Shown: piece by piece, positions 15,176 through 23,148 of the stretch | Layout: the number at the start of each line of letters is the position of its first letter | How positions within the stretch are numbered: position 1 is the first letter of the stretch | Origin: Thermaurantimonas aggregans | Lineage (GTDB): Bacteria; Bacteroidota; Bacteroidia; Flavobacteriales; Schleiferiaceae | Reading direction: 5' to 3' | Length of the DNA: 59,869 nucleotides | Assembly: GCF_003851885.1 (NCBI RefSeq) | Contig: NZ_BHZE01000018.1 | Location: 1-59,869, forward strand | Program-made: the position numbers and the translations under genes | The notes under the pieces: generated by a model | Databases searched by the model: none | What the model was told of the DNA's origin: nothing | The model's input: only the letters and a program-made list of their open reading frames with translations

Positions 15176-17251
15176 TTATAGCTTAAAATCTTCGGCTTTT
15201 AAGCCTGTGTTAATGCGGGCATTTGAAAAAGTGAGGGTGATGGTTTGAGGCCCTTGTCCTTGACGGATTTTTCCGGGTATTTTGAAGCCCTCTACATCGC
15301 GGTAATCGCTCATTTCTACAAAAATGTTGAGCTTGCCCTGTGGGGTTTCCATTGTATATTCTTGTTTAACCTTCAGGAAGGTTTCGGTATCGTAGTATTC
15401 GAGGGTAGTTTTTCCGTTCTTGTCTTTTACTTCGACCACATAGGCCGGACGGCCATTGATTTCTTCGATGCCTGTGGTGCGCAGCGTGAAGCCTGACTTG
15501 AGGTACTCAGTTTCGCTAATGAGCAAGGCTTGCATGCGCATATCGTCGAGCTGGTCTTCAGGTATGTCGCTGTCACCCATCATCGAGGTGGTGCGGGCGC
15601 GCTTGCCGTCGAAAGTGGTTTTTTGGAGGGTGCCCATGCCTTCAGCGACGATTTCATTGCTCATCATGGGAGGATTACTAAAACGCTTTTTAATGATGAG
15701 TTGTGCTTTGAAGGGCATACCCTTGATTTCGGCGTTGTATTCGGTTACCAGGTCTTTGATGCGGCTGATGGCCGATTCGCTACCTAGAGCTGCGATGTAT
15801 CGGCGAATGATTTCGTCAGCGGCCATATCGGTCTGTGTACTTGCAGTGGCTTTTACTTCACGACCAAACGCGTCGTAATATTTAATTGGCCCAAAAGGGC
15901 TAAGTTTAGAGGCTACATCCGCTGCTTTACCTACTACCACTATATGCAGTCGGTTGGCATCGAAGTACTTGCGCGCTACGTTGCGCACATCTTCAGCGGT
16001 TACGGCATTCAGGGCTTTGAGGTAGTTCTTATAATAGTCTTTGGGCAGGTTGTAGCGCTCAATGTCGATGGCAAAGCGCGAGATGGTTTGTGGATTTTCG
16101 AGTGAAAGTCCGAAGGTACCTGAGATGAACTTTTTAGCCAAGTCAAGCTCTTCAGGCGAAACCAATTCATCGCACATACGGCGAATTTCTTTAATAATTT
16201 CAGTAATAGCGCTGTCTGTCACTTCGTTGCGCACTTCGGCTGAGGCGTAGAAGCTGCCTACCAGCGGATCGGTGTTGTAGCGGGAGTAGGCACCGTAGGT
16301 GTAGCCACGGGTTTCGCGCAGATTTAGGAAAAGACGGCCTTCGTTACCGCCAAGAATTTGGTTGGCTACGCGCATGCGTACAGCATCGGGATGGCCGGGT
16401 GGCAGATCGATCACATTGCCCACGTGAATGGCCGATTGTACCGATGCGTTGCGATTGCTGAAGTGCACCATCGGCGATTGAGGTTTGGCAGGGAAGGGAT
16501 ATTTGGCTGTGGGAACATTGCCTTTTTGCCATTTGCCGAAATACTTTTGGGCCAATCGGCGGGCATCTTTCATGTTTATATCACCTACTATGGCCAGAAT
16601 GGCTACATTAGGCCGGAAGTAGGTTTGGTGAAAGCGCTTGCAGTCATCGAGGGTGATTTTTGTGACGCTTTCTTCGGTTTCAACCTCGCCGTAGGGATGA
16701 TCTTTTCCGAAGAACGACACATTAGTAACGTTAGTGCGAATAGAAGAGGGATTATCTACTACCGATTGTAGGCCTGAAAGCGTGTTGAGCTTAATGCGCT
16801 CGAAGTCGTCAGCATTCATTGCGGGCTGTATCACCACTTCGGCCAGCAGCTGGAAGAGCTTTTCATTCGTACGGCTCAGGCCAGAGATGAAGGCACCGGT
16901 GGAATAAGTTGAGAGTGATGCCCCGATAAAATCTACTTCTTCGTTAAACTTGTCTTTAGGAAGGTTAATCGAGCCGTTTTTAATCAATTCGCCCGTAATG
17001 CTGCCTAGGCCTGCAAGATTACCTTCGCGCACCGGGTCGTAAGTGAGCACCAGATTCAGGCTCAGGCGTGGTAGTTTTCGGTTTTCAACGACGATTACTT
17101 TAAGACCATTTTTGAGAGTAAAAGTTTTGTAATCGCCGAGTTGTATCTCACGGGCGGGGCCAGGCTCGGGCCGCTTGCTTCGGTCGAGCGGTTGCGATAG
17201 GGTCACTTCTGTCATCATCAGAGCTACAATGGCTAAAACATATTTTTTCAT
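15176..17251 (-). CDS. M16-family peptidase homologue lacking the zinc motif, with extra C-terminal domain
   Basis: 691 residues with signal peptide (MKKYVLAIVALMMTEVTLSQ). Residues about 40-460 are a pair of M16 domains, but the position of the zinc-binding HxxEH is occupied by GSITGEL (83-89), so this is a non-catalytic, beta-subunit-like member. Features of the subunit are otherwise kept, for example the Gly-rich ETRGYTYGAYS around 308-318. After about residue 480 comes an added domain of some 210 residues resembling outer-membrane lipoprotein-sorting (LolA-like) or DUF4292-type sandwiches. Its start lies six bases after the stop of the catalytic M16 gene, so the two probably form an alpha/beta pair in the periplasm. 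Confidence 0.9.
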   Translation of the reverse strand: MKKYVLAIVALMMTEVTLSQPLDRSKRPEPGPAREIQLGDYKTFTLKNGLKVIVVENRKLPRLSLNLVLTYDPVREGNLAGLGSITGELIKNGSINLPKDKFNEEVDFIGASLSTYSTGAFISGLSRTNEKLFQLLAEVVIQPAMNADDFERIKLNTLSGLQSVVDNPSSIRTNVTNVSFFGKDHPYGEVETEESVTKITLDDCKRFHQTYFRPNVAILAIVGDINMKDARRLAQKYFGKWQKGNVPTAKYPFPAKPQSPMVHFSNRNASVQSAIHVGNVIDLPPGHPDAVRMRVANQILGGNEGRLFLNLRETRGYTYGAYSRYNTDPLVGSFYASAEVRNEVTDSAITEIIKEIRRMCDELVSPEELDLAKKFISGTFGLSLENPQTISRFAIDIERYNLPKDYYKNYLKALNAVTAEDVRNVARKYFDANRLHIVVVGKAADVASKLSPFGPIKYYDAFGREVKATASTQTDMAADEIIRRYIAALGSESAISRIKDLVTEYNAEIKGMPFKAQLIIKKRFSNPPMMSNEIVAEGMGTLQKTTFDGKRARTTSMMGDSDIPEDQLDDMRMQALLISETEYLKSGFTLRTTGIEEINGRPAYVVEVKDKNGKTTLEYYDTETFLKVKQEYTMETPQGKLNIFVEMSDYRDVEGFKIPGKIRQGQGPQTITLTFSNARINTGLKAEDFKL

Positions 17252-17257
17252 ACGTAC

Positions 17258-18577
17258 TTAAGGTTGTGAAGATTTAGGCAAATAGTAAAGAATGATTCGA
17301 CGGTTGGAGTCAAAGTAGGTATTGGCTACGCGTTGCAAGTCGGCCGGGGTAAGTTTAGAGACTTTTTGGCCGATGGTATTGATCAGGTTAGCATCGCCGT
17401 AGAAGACTTCATACTCAGCCAGCAGGTCGGCAATGCCCTGCATACTGCCCATTTGGCTGATTTGTTGAGTTTCAAACTGATTGAGCAGCTTTTGAAATTC
17501 TCTGTCAGAGATGCGCTCTTTTTTTAAGCGTTCTATTTCCTCGTGCATGCTTGCCATAATGTCTTTGGGGTCTTTGCCAAAATTGGCAAGTGCTAGGGTA
17601 ATGAAGAGACCTCCGTCTTCCAGGTCATAAGGAAAAGCGATGACTTCGAGGGCAATTTTTTGTTCGTCAACAAGCTTTTTGCGCAGGCGCGAACTGTTGC
17701 CGGTGCTCAACAAACGGCTTACCAGGCTTAAAGCGAGTGCATCATCCGAATTTTTTGGGGGCATGCGGTAGGCCAAGAATACAGCCGGTAGCTGAATGTT
17801 GTCGTAAATAGTATCAACAATTTCGCGCTCTAGTGGGGGCTCCACCACATTCGGGCGAGGTATAGGGCGACCTCCGCGAGGTATGTCTTCGAAATATCTG
17901 CGCACCAGGCGCTCAGCGGTTTCGTATTCGATGTCGCCGGCTATTACAAGCACAGCATTTTCAGGCACGTAGAAGGTGCGGTAGAAGTCGTAAAATTCAT
18001 TTAGTTGAGCTGCGTTCAGGTCTTCCATTGTGCCAATGGGCACGCTTTTGTAGGGGTGTACTTTGTAAGCGCGTTTAAAGAGATTCTCCTGAAACGACAT
18101 ATAGGGCTGATTGTCAATGCGCAGGCGCTTTTCTTCTTTTACCACTTCGCGCTGAGTCTCCACACCCACTGTATCGATTTTGGCGTGTAGCATCCGCTCA
18201 CTTTCCATCCACAGGGCCATCTCGAGCTGATTACTTGGCAACACTTCGTAGTAGTAGGTCTTGTCGTGGGTGGTGTAAGCGTTATTAACACCGCCAGAGG
18301 CTTGTATAAGCTTCATAAATTCTCCGCGGGCTATATGCTCGCTGCCTTCAAACATAAGATGCTCGAAGAAGTGAGCAAACCCTGAACGGCCCGGTAGTTC
18401 GTTCTTAGAGCCCACTTTGTAAAGTACACCTACAGCTACGATAGGCATGGTGTTGTCGCGGTGCATGATCACGCGCAAGCCGTTTTTAAGATCGACTTTG
18501 CGGATGTCGATAGCCGTTTGTCCGATGGCAAAATGCGTCATACTGAAAAGTAGAATTAACAATGAAAATTTTTTCAT
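17258..18577 (-). CDS. Zinc-dependent M16-family peptidase, catalytic subunit
   Basis: 439 residues from the ATG at 18577. The frame extends 37 codons further upstream, but only this ATG gives a signal peptide (MKKFSLLILLFSMTHFAIGQ). The inverted zinc motif is intact: His69-x-x-Glu72-His73 in GFAHFFEHLMFEG, with the distal Glu candidate in REVVKEEKRLR (about 145-155). M16B enzymes of this kind degrade peptides in a two-subunit chamber. The next gene, six bases downstream, is the zinc-motif-free partner with the same domain layout, so the two likely assemble. Substrates unknown. Confidence 0.93.
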   Translation of the reverse strand: MKKFSLLILLFSMTHFAIGQTAIDIRKVDLKNGLRVIMHRDNTMPIVAVGVLYKVGSKNELPGRSGFAHFFEHLMFEGSEHIARGEFMKLIQASGGVNNAYTTHDKTYYYEVLPSNQLEMALWMESERMLHAKIDTVGVETQREVVKEEKRLRIDNQPYMSFQENLFKRAYKVHPYKSVPIGTMEDLNAAQLNEFYDFYRTFYVPENAVLVIAGDIEYETAERLVRRYFEDIPRGGRPIPRPNVVEPPLEREIVDTIYDNIQLPAVFLAYRMPPKNSDDALALSLVSRLLSTGNSSRLRKKLVDEQKIALEVIAFPYDLEDGGLFITLALANFGKDPKDIMASMHEEIERLKKERISDREFQKLLNQFETQQISQMGSMQGIADLLAEYEVFYGDANLINTIGQKVSKLTPADLQRVANTYFDSNRRIILYYLPKSSQP

Positions 18578-18625
18578 TTGAATGAAAGTTAAATAAAATA
18601 GGTGTGCAAAGTAACACAACAAAAG

Positions 18626-18650
18626 CACTGTTTCTTTCACTTGAACAGTG
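18626..18650. promoter_or_regulatory. Inverted repeat CACTGTT-N11-AACAGTG between divergent genes
   Basis: Perfect 7-bp arms with an 11-base spacer sit in the 137-base gap between the M16 operon (start 18577, minus) and the glycosyltransferase (start 18715, plus). The position suits a shared operator. No regulator is linked and the arms are short, so this may be chance. Confidence 0.25.
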
Positions 18651-18689
18651 ACTTTTGGGATTCTTCCCGCTAAAAAGAATAGATACATG

Positions 18690-18697
18690 TAACTTTG
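18690..18697 (+). promoter_or_regulatory. Candidate -7 box TAACTTTG for the glycosyltransferase operon
   Basis: An exact match to the Bacteroidota primary sigma factor -7 consensus TAnnTTTG, 18 bases before the GTG start. No TTG box is found at the usual 17-23 base distance upstream, so the -33 half is missing or degenerate. Confidence 0.3.
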
Positions 18698-18714
18698 GCC
18701 CCGCTTTTTAAACC

Positions 18715-19446
18715 GTGAGTCAAGATCGCAGATTAGTCATCATTCCCACTTATCAGGAAGCCGAGAACATCGAAGCCATCATTCGTGCCATTATGGCACT
18801 GCCTATACCCTTCGAAGTATTAATTGTAGATGACGGCTCGCCAGATGGCACGGCCGACATTGTAAAAAAACTTCAAGGTGAATTTGAAAGCAGGCTGCAC
18901 CTGATCGAACGCAGCGGAAAACAGGGCCTTGGTACAGCCTACATCGCTGGCTTTAAGTACGCCTTAAAGCACCGCTACGACTACATCTTTGAAATGGACG
19001 CCGACTTTTCTCACAATCCGCAAGACCTACTACGCCTCTACGAAGCATGCCGAGATGGCGGAGCCGATTTGGCCATTGGCTCGCGCTACGTTACAGGCGT
19101 AAATGTGATCAACTGGCCTATGTCGCGCGTGGTGCTTTCCTATTTTGCCTCAAAGTATGTACGCCTCATTACCGGCCTGCCTGTACACGATGCCACAGCC
19201 GGCTTTAAGTGCTATGCTCGCCGAGTACTTGAGTCCATAAACCTCGATCGAGTTCGCTTTATTGGTTATGCCTTTCAAATAGAAATGAAGTACATTGCAT
19301 GGAAAAAGGGGTTTGCCATCCGCGAAATCCCAGTAATTTTCACCGATCGAAGCAATGGAACCTCTAAAATGTCGAAAGGCATCATCAAAGAAGCCATCTT
19401 CGGCGTAATCAAACTCAAGCTTAGAAGCATATTCAAACCGTTTTGA
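18715..19446 (+). CDS. Polyprenol-phosphate mannosyltransferase-like GT2 glycosyltransferase
   Basis: 243 residues, the length of single-domain DPM1-like enzymes. It transfers a sugar, typically mannose, from a nucleotide sugar to polyprenyl phosphate on the inner face of the cytoplasmic membrane. Signatures seen: IIPTYQEAENI (9-19), LIVDDGSPDGTADIV (38-52), the DxD-like MDADFSHNP (about 98-106), IGSRYV, and the downstream HDATAGFKCY (about 161-170), all characteristic of this subfamily. The start is GTG, chosen since SQDRRLVIIPTYQEAEN is the expected N-terminus. Dihydroorotase follows after nine bases, an operon without an obvious functional link. Confidence 0.92.
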   Translation: MSQDRRLVIIPTYQEAENIEAIIRAIMALPIPFEVLIVDDGSPDGTADIVKKLQGEFESRLHLIERSGKQGLGTAYIAGFKYALKHRYDYIFEMDADFSHNPQDLLRLYEACRDGGADLAIGSRYVTGVNVINWPMSRVVLSYFASKYVRLITGLPVHDATAGFKCYARRVLESINLDRVRFIGYAFQIEMKYIAWKKGFAIREIPVIFTDRSNGTSKMSKGIIKEAIFGVIKLKLRSIFKPF

Positions 19447-19455
19447 CGTTACCCC

Positions 19456-20808
19456 ATGGCCAAACATATCCTTATCAAAAACGCTAAAATCGTAAACGAA
19501 GGCAAAACCTTTGAGTCCGATTTGCTCATCACGGGCGATCGCATCGCCCGAATTGACCGCGTTATTACTCCTCCAAATGCCAATACTAAGATAATCGACG
19601 CCATGGGAAAGTACCTGCTCCCTGGCGTGATCGACGACCAAGTGCACTTCCGCGAACCAGGACTTACGCACAAGGGCACTATCTACTCCGAGAGCCGTGC
19701 AGCCCTTGCTGGCGGTACTACTTCTTACATCGAGCAGCCCAATACCCAACCTCCGGCTACTACCATCGAAGCTCTTCATGCCAAGTACGCTATTGCCGAG
19801 CGCACAAGCTGGGTCAACTTTGGCTTTAACCTTGGCGCTACAAACGACAACATCGAAGAAATCAAAAAATCGCACACCTCTCGAGCTGCGGGAATCAAAG
19901 TTTTCATGGGTTCAAGCACAGGCAATATGCTGGTAGACCATGCCGAAGCCCTCGACGCCATTTTTCGCGACTCTCCTTTATTAGTCATTACACACTGCGA
20001 GGATGAGGAAACTATTCGTCGCAACTTCGAAAAATATGTTGCCGAAGCTGGGGGCCGTGAGCACCTTACACCGAGGCACCACCCCCTCATTCGTTCTGAG
20101 GAGGCATGCCTGCTTTCCTCAAAATACGCTATTTCACTTGCCCGCCAGTACAATACGCGTCTTCACGTCTATCACATCAGCACGGGCGCAGAGGCCATGA
20201 TGTTTGACAATAGCCTGCCTCTTGCCAAGAAGCGCATTACTGCCGAAGCTTGCATTCATCACCTTTGGTTTTCTGACGAAGATTACGCCAACAAGGGCAA
20301 CTTCATCAAGTGGAACCCAGCCATTAAAACAGCTCAAGACCGCGAGACTATTTGGAAGGCCCTACTCGAAGACCGCATCGATGTGATTGCTACCGACCAT
20401 GCGCCTCACACCATCGAAGAGAAGAGTCGTCCCTATGCAGATGCACCTTCCGGAGGTCCACTCGTGCAGCACAGCCTCATCGCCATGATGGAATTCGTTA
20501 AAAAAGGCAAAATCACCATCGAGCGGATGGTTGAGAAGATGTGCCACAACCCTGCGATTCTCTTTCGCATTAAAGACCGCGGTTACATTCGCGAGGGTTA
20601 TTACGCCGACCTGGTGCTCGTGCACCCCGCCATGCCACACACGGTCACCCGCGACAGTTTGCTCTATTCCTGTGGCTGGTCGCCCTTCGAAGGGGTCAAT
20701 TTCAAAGCCCGCGTTACCCACACCTTTGTCAATGGCGCACTCATGTATGAAAACGGAAAAGTTTACCCTTTCCGCAACGCCCGCGCCCTTGAGTTTGCCC
20801 GCGATTGA
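19456..20808 (+). CDS. pyrC: Dihydroorotase
   Basis: 450 residues, amidohydrolase fold, third step of pyrimidine synthesis (carbamoyl-aspartate to dihydroorotate). Recognised by DQVHFREPGLTHKG (61-74), a GIKVFMGSS stretch whose Lys would be the carbamylated metal ligand, ITHCEDE, HVYHIST and the catalytic TDHAPH (about 314-319). The first metal-binding His of the usual HxH is Gln62 here (QVH). I recall the same QVHFREPG in other Bacteroidota dihydroorotases, so it is probably a lineage trait and not damage. It follows the glycosyltransferase by nine bases; the GC-rich repeat begins about 30 bases after its stop. Confidence 0.94.
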   Translation: MAKHILIKNAKIVNEGKTFESDLLITGDRIARIDRVITPPNANTKIIDAMGKYLLPGVIDDQVHFREPGLTHKGTIYSESRAALAGGTTSYIEQPNTQPPATTIEALHAKYAIAERTSWVNFGFNLGATNDNIEEIKKSHTSRAAGIKVFMGSSTGNMLVDHAEALDAIFRDSPLLVITHCEDEETIRRNFEKYVAEAGGREHLTPRHHPLIRSEEACLLSSKYAISLARQYNTRLHVYHISTGAEAMMFDNSLPLAKKRITAEACIHHLWFSDEDYANKGNFIKWNPAIKTAQDRETIWKALLEDRIDVIATDHAPHTIEEKSRPYADAPSGGPLVQHSLIAMMEFVKKGKITIERMVEKMCHNPAILFRIKDRGYIREGYYADLVLVHPAMPHTVTRDSLLYSCGWSPFEGVNFKARVTHTFVNGALMYENGKVYPFRNARALEFARD

Positions 20809-20810
20809 AT

Positions 20811-21506
20811 ATGAATAGATTTAAATTTTTTAATTTTTTTCATTTGGGCGTACGCCAGGCTTGGCACTTGAGCACCTTCGCTGCACGGCTTGCCCAGGCA
20901 AGGAGCTTTTGCGCCTTCGCCATAGGGCTTGCCCAGGCAAGGAGCTTTTGCGCCTTCGCCTGGGTCGGTGTATTCCGTGGTCCGCTTCGCTCCCGTGCTT
21001 CGGCAGTGCAAGCCTTGCCTTCGCACCGCCCTACGCTCCGCTTCGGGCGCACACCATCCACTTCACGCTGGTCAGGTGCTCGCAGCTCAGTCACATACAC
21101 ACCTCATAGGTTAGCAAACCTTAATTCACTGAATTTATTAACCATTCTTATTATCCTACATCTGGTAGCTACATCATGCGTGAGAGTTGAAGTTCCACCC
21201 GACGTGCTCGACCGCGAAGCCATGGCAGCTTTGTTGGCCGACATCCACCAACTCGAAGGTCGTCGCGTTGGCGATCGCGTCCTCTACGCCGAAAATGCTT
21301 ACATGAAAGATTACTACACCCGCATCTTTGAAAAACACTGCGTCACCGATGAGCAATATCGTCGCTCGCACTACTTTTATACCCAATATCCCGATTTATT
21401 CTCTCAAGTGTACGATCGCACCATCGAAATTTTGCAGAAAAAACAAATAGAATCTGAAAACGTCCCTAACCCTTCTCCCCAAGCGCCTGATGAAGGCAAT
21501 TTTTAG
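20811..21506 (+). CDS. DUF4296 lipoprotein gene whose 5' end is occupied by a GC-rich repeat
   Basis: The C-terminal part, after about residue 125, is a DUF4296 domain (PPDVLDREAMAALLADIHQL and IFEKHCVTDEQYRRSHYFYT), preceded directly by a lipoprotein-type hydrophobic stretch and lipobox, LLTILIILHLVATSC. Between the ATG at 20811, which gives a signal-like start MNRFKFFNFFH, and that hydrophobic stretch lie roughly 270 bases of GC-rich repeat, read in frame without a stop as an Arg/Ala/Phe-rich peptide. No ATG, GTG or TTG lies between the repeat and the lipobox in this frame. Either the repeat split the signal peptide, or a rare start (CTG/ATT) is used after it. Function of DUF4296 unknown. 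Confidence 0.6.
   Translation: MNRFKFFNFFHLGVRQAWHLSTFAARLAQARSFCAFAIGLAQARSFCAFAWVGVFRGPLRSRASAVQALPSHRPTLRFGRTPSTSRWSGARSSVTYTPHRLANLNSLNLLTILIILHLVATSCVRVEVPPDVLDREAMAALLADIHQLEGRRVGDRVLYAENAYMKDYYTRIFEKHCVTDEQYRRSHYFYTQYPDLFSQVYDRTIEILQKKQIESENVPNPSPQAPDEGNF
20838..21095 (+). repeat. GC-rich dispersed repeat, copy 1
   Basis: A sharply GC-rich block in AT-richer surroundings, starting TTTGGGCGTACGCC after a T-rich run and full of GCTTCG/CGAAGC hairpin-forming words. Over 20961-21010 it aligns without gaps to 51911-51960 with 40 of 50 bases identical, centred on GGTCCGCTTCGCT and CCGTGCTTCGGC. Both copies have the same orientation and start 15-65 bases after a plus-strand stop codon. It contains an internal tandem duplication (20887-20921 and 20926-20960). 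No transposase. Boundaries are approximate. Confidence 0.75.
20887..20960 (+). repeat. Tandem 35-bp duplication inside GC-rich repeat copy 1
   Basis: Two identical 35-base units (20887-20921 and 20926-20960), each starting GGCTTGCCCAGGC and ending GCGCCTTCGCC, are separated by four bases, giving a 39-base period that is in frame. Each unit contains the self-complementary GCTTGCCCAGGCAAGG. The second repeat copy at 51.9 kb lacks this duplication. Confidence 0.9.
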
Positions 21507-21528
21507 CCGAATCTTGCGTTCCTTTTTC

Positions 21529-21536
21529 TAAATTTG
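21529..21536 (+). promoter_or_regulatory. Candidate -7 box TAAATTTG for mltD
   Basis: Exact TAnnTTTG match 31 bases before the mltD ATG and after the stop of the DUF4296 gene. A TTG lies only 12 bases further upstream, closer than the normal -33 spacing, so the call is weak. Confidence 0.3.
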
Positions 21537-21567
21537 CCCATAATCTTTCTGAAATCAATCTTTTACA

Positions 21568-23148
21568 ATGCTGCGTAGGATTCTACTCTCTTTGTTTCCC
21601 CTTTTGTTACCCATCATTTCAATAGCGCAAGTCGATGTAAACGACAGTTTGGTCATTTACCAAGATTCCTCTACTACCTTTCGACTTGATATAAGCGACG
21701 ACCCTTTTGCCAAAGCCCTCGACGAACTTTTTAAACTGAATCTTTTTAAGAGCGACCAAACTGTAGTGCGCACCAAGGAATATAACCCCGACGTCAGCCA
21801 GATACCCGACAGTGTATTTGAAACTCGTATACGCCGGCTAAATAGTCAAACTCCTCTTCGCCTCACATACAATCGCGAGGTGCGACAATACATCGAGATG
21901 TACTTGCGAAAGCCTCAGCTCGTTGCCCGAATGATGGGCCTGTCGCAGCTCTACTTTCCCATTTTCGAAGAGGTGTTTGACAAATACAACATGCCCCTTG
22001 AAATCAAATACCTCGCTATGGTGGAGTCAGCACTCAACCCAAGAGCTACTTCAGTAGCCGGAGCCCAAGGCTTGTGGCAATTTATCTACTCCACCGGCAA
22101 GCTTATGGGTTTGCAAATCACTAGTTATGTAGATGAGCGAAACGATCCTTATAAATCGACCGAAGCAGCAGCCCGCTTCTTGCGACAACTACACCGCTGG
22201 TTTAACGATTGGGACCTTGCCCTCGCAGCTTATAACTCTGGCCCCGGCAACGTGACTAAAGCCATACGTCGCAGTGGAGGTAAGACCAACTACTGGGAAC
22301 TAAGACCCTATCTGCCACGCGAAACGGCCGGTTATGTGCCGGCCTTTATCGCAGTGAATTATGTAATTAATTACGCCCACGAACACGGCATCTATCCCCT
22401 TGAACCGGCCATTACTTTCTACGATCTCGACACCGTAGTCGTGCGAGAGCCTATTGACCTTCGTCATTTAGCTGAAATTCTCGACATGCCCATCGATTTA
22501 CTTTCATTCCTTAATCCACAATACCGCCAGAATATCGTTCCGTCCAATGACCGCGACCAATACTTCGTTGCCCTTCCGCGCCATAAGTGGGGACTTTTTA
22601 TCGCCAACGAAGACACTATATACGCCTTTTTGCGTGAAAATACCAGAAGCTATACTGAAATCGCAAGCCGCCTGAAGCCTGGCGACGACACACCCGACCT
22701 CACTCAGCGCACGCGCATTGTTCACAAGGTTAAGAGAGGTGAATCACTTGGTGCCATAGCCCGTCGTTACAATGTAAGTATGTCTGACATACGCGCTTGG
22801 AATAAACTAAAGGGAAATAACATTTATGCCAATCAAAAACTCACCATTTACAAACGCACAACAACACCTGCTGCCGCACCTGTACAAAGTGCTACTGCTT
22901 TTAATACCACTGCTAATACTTCGAATCCTACTGCGGTTCCTGTGATACGGCATCATAGCGACAGCTCACCAAAACCACAGAAATCAGAAGGAAAAGTGGA
23001 ATACTACAGAGTCAATCCTGGCGACACACTCTACAGCATTGCCAAGCGTTATGAAGGTGTGAGTGTTGAAGATCTAATGGCATGGAACAACCTGAAGAAT
23101 GCTCGCGACCTCAAGTCTGGAATGAAATTGAAAATCTACCTCAATTGA
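21568..23148 (+). CDS. mltD: Membrane-bound lytic murein transglycosylase D with two LysM domains
   Basis: 526 residues. Signal peptide about 1-20; SLT catalytic domain about 125-290 with catalytic Glu153 in [13 protein letters not shown], followed by GAQGLWQF and [10 protein letters not shown]; then two LysM peptidoglycan-binding modules at about 388-432 ([17 protein letters not shown]) and 482-526 ([14 protein letters not shown]), separated by a Thr/Ala/Pro linker. It cleaves the glycan strand of peptidoglycan to 1,6-anhydro products in the periplasm. Unlike E. coli MltD, no lipobox is seen at the signal peptide. The next gene starts within its stop codon. Confidence 0.95.
   Translation: MLRRILLSLFPLLLPIISIAQVDVNDSLVIYQDSSTTFRLDISDDPFAKALDELFKLNLFKSDQTVVRTKEYNPDVSQIPDSVFETRIRRLNSQTPLRLTYNREVRQYIEMYLRKPQLVARMMGLSQLYFPIFEEVFDKYNMPLEIKYLAMVESALNPRATSVAGAQGLWQFIYSTGKLMGLQITSYVDERNDPYKSTEAAARFLRQLHRWFNDWDLALAAYNSGPGNVTKAIRRSGGKTNYWELRPYLPRETAGYVPAFIAVNYVINYAHEHGIYPLEPAITFYDLDTVVVREPIDLRHLAEILDMPIDLLSFLNPQYRQNIVPSNDRDQYFVALPRHKWGLFIANEDTIYAFLRENTRSYTEIASRLKPGDDTPDLTQRTRIVHKVKRGESLGAIARRYNVSMSDIRAWNKLKGNNIYANQKLTIYKRTTTPAAAPVQSATAFNTTANTSNPTAVPVIRHHSDSSPKPQKSEGKVEYYRVNPGDTLYSIAKRYEGVSVEDLMAWNNLKNARDLKSGMKLKIYLN

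Noticed and set aside
19150-19875. 241-codon frame antisense to the glycosyltransferase/dihydroorotase junction
   Set aside because: Covers the ends of two sure genes on the other strand; no signal or family.
20887-20960. CRISPR-like direct repeats
   Set aside because: Only two 35-base units with a four-base gap, inside a larger repeat, no spacers and no cas genes.
20840-21100. Open frames on both strands through the GC-rich repeat
   Set aside because: They result from few stop codons in GC-rich sequence; repetitive translation, no signal, no family, and the frames differ between the two repeat copies.
23082-23144. Upstream ATG start for the DUF4837 gene
   Set aside because: Inside mltD in another frame and hides the lipoprotein signal that the TTG at 23145 yields.
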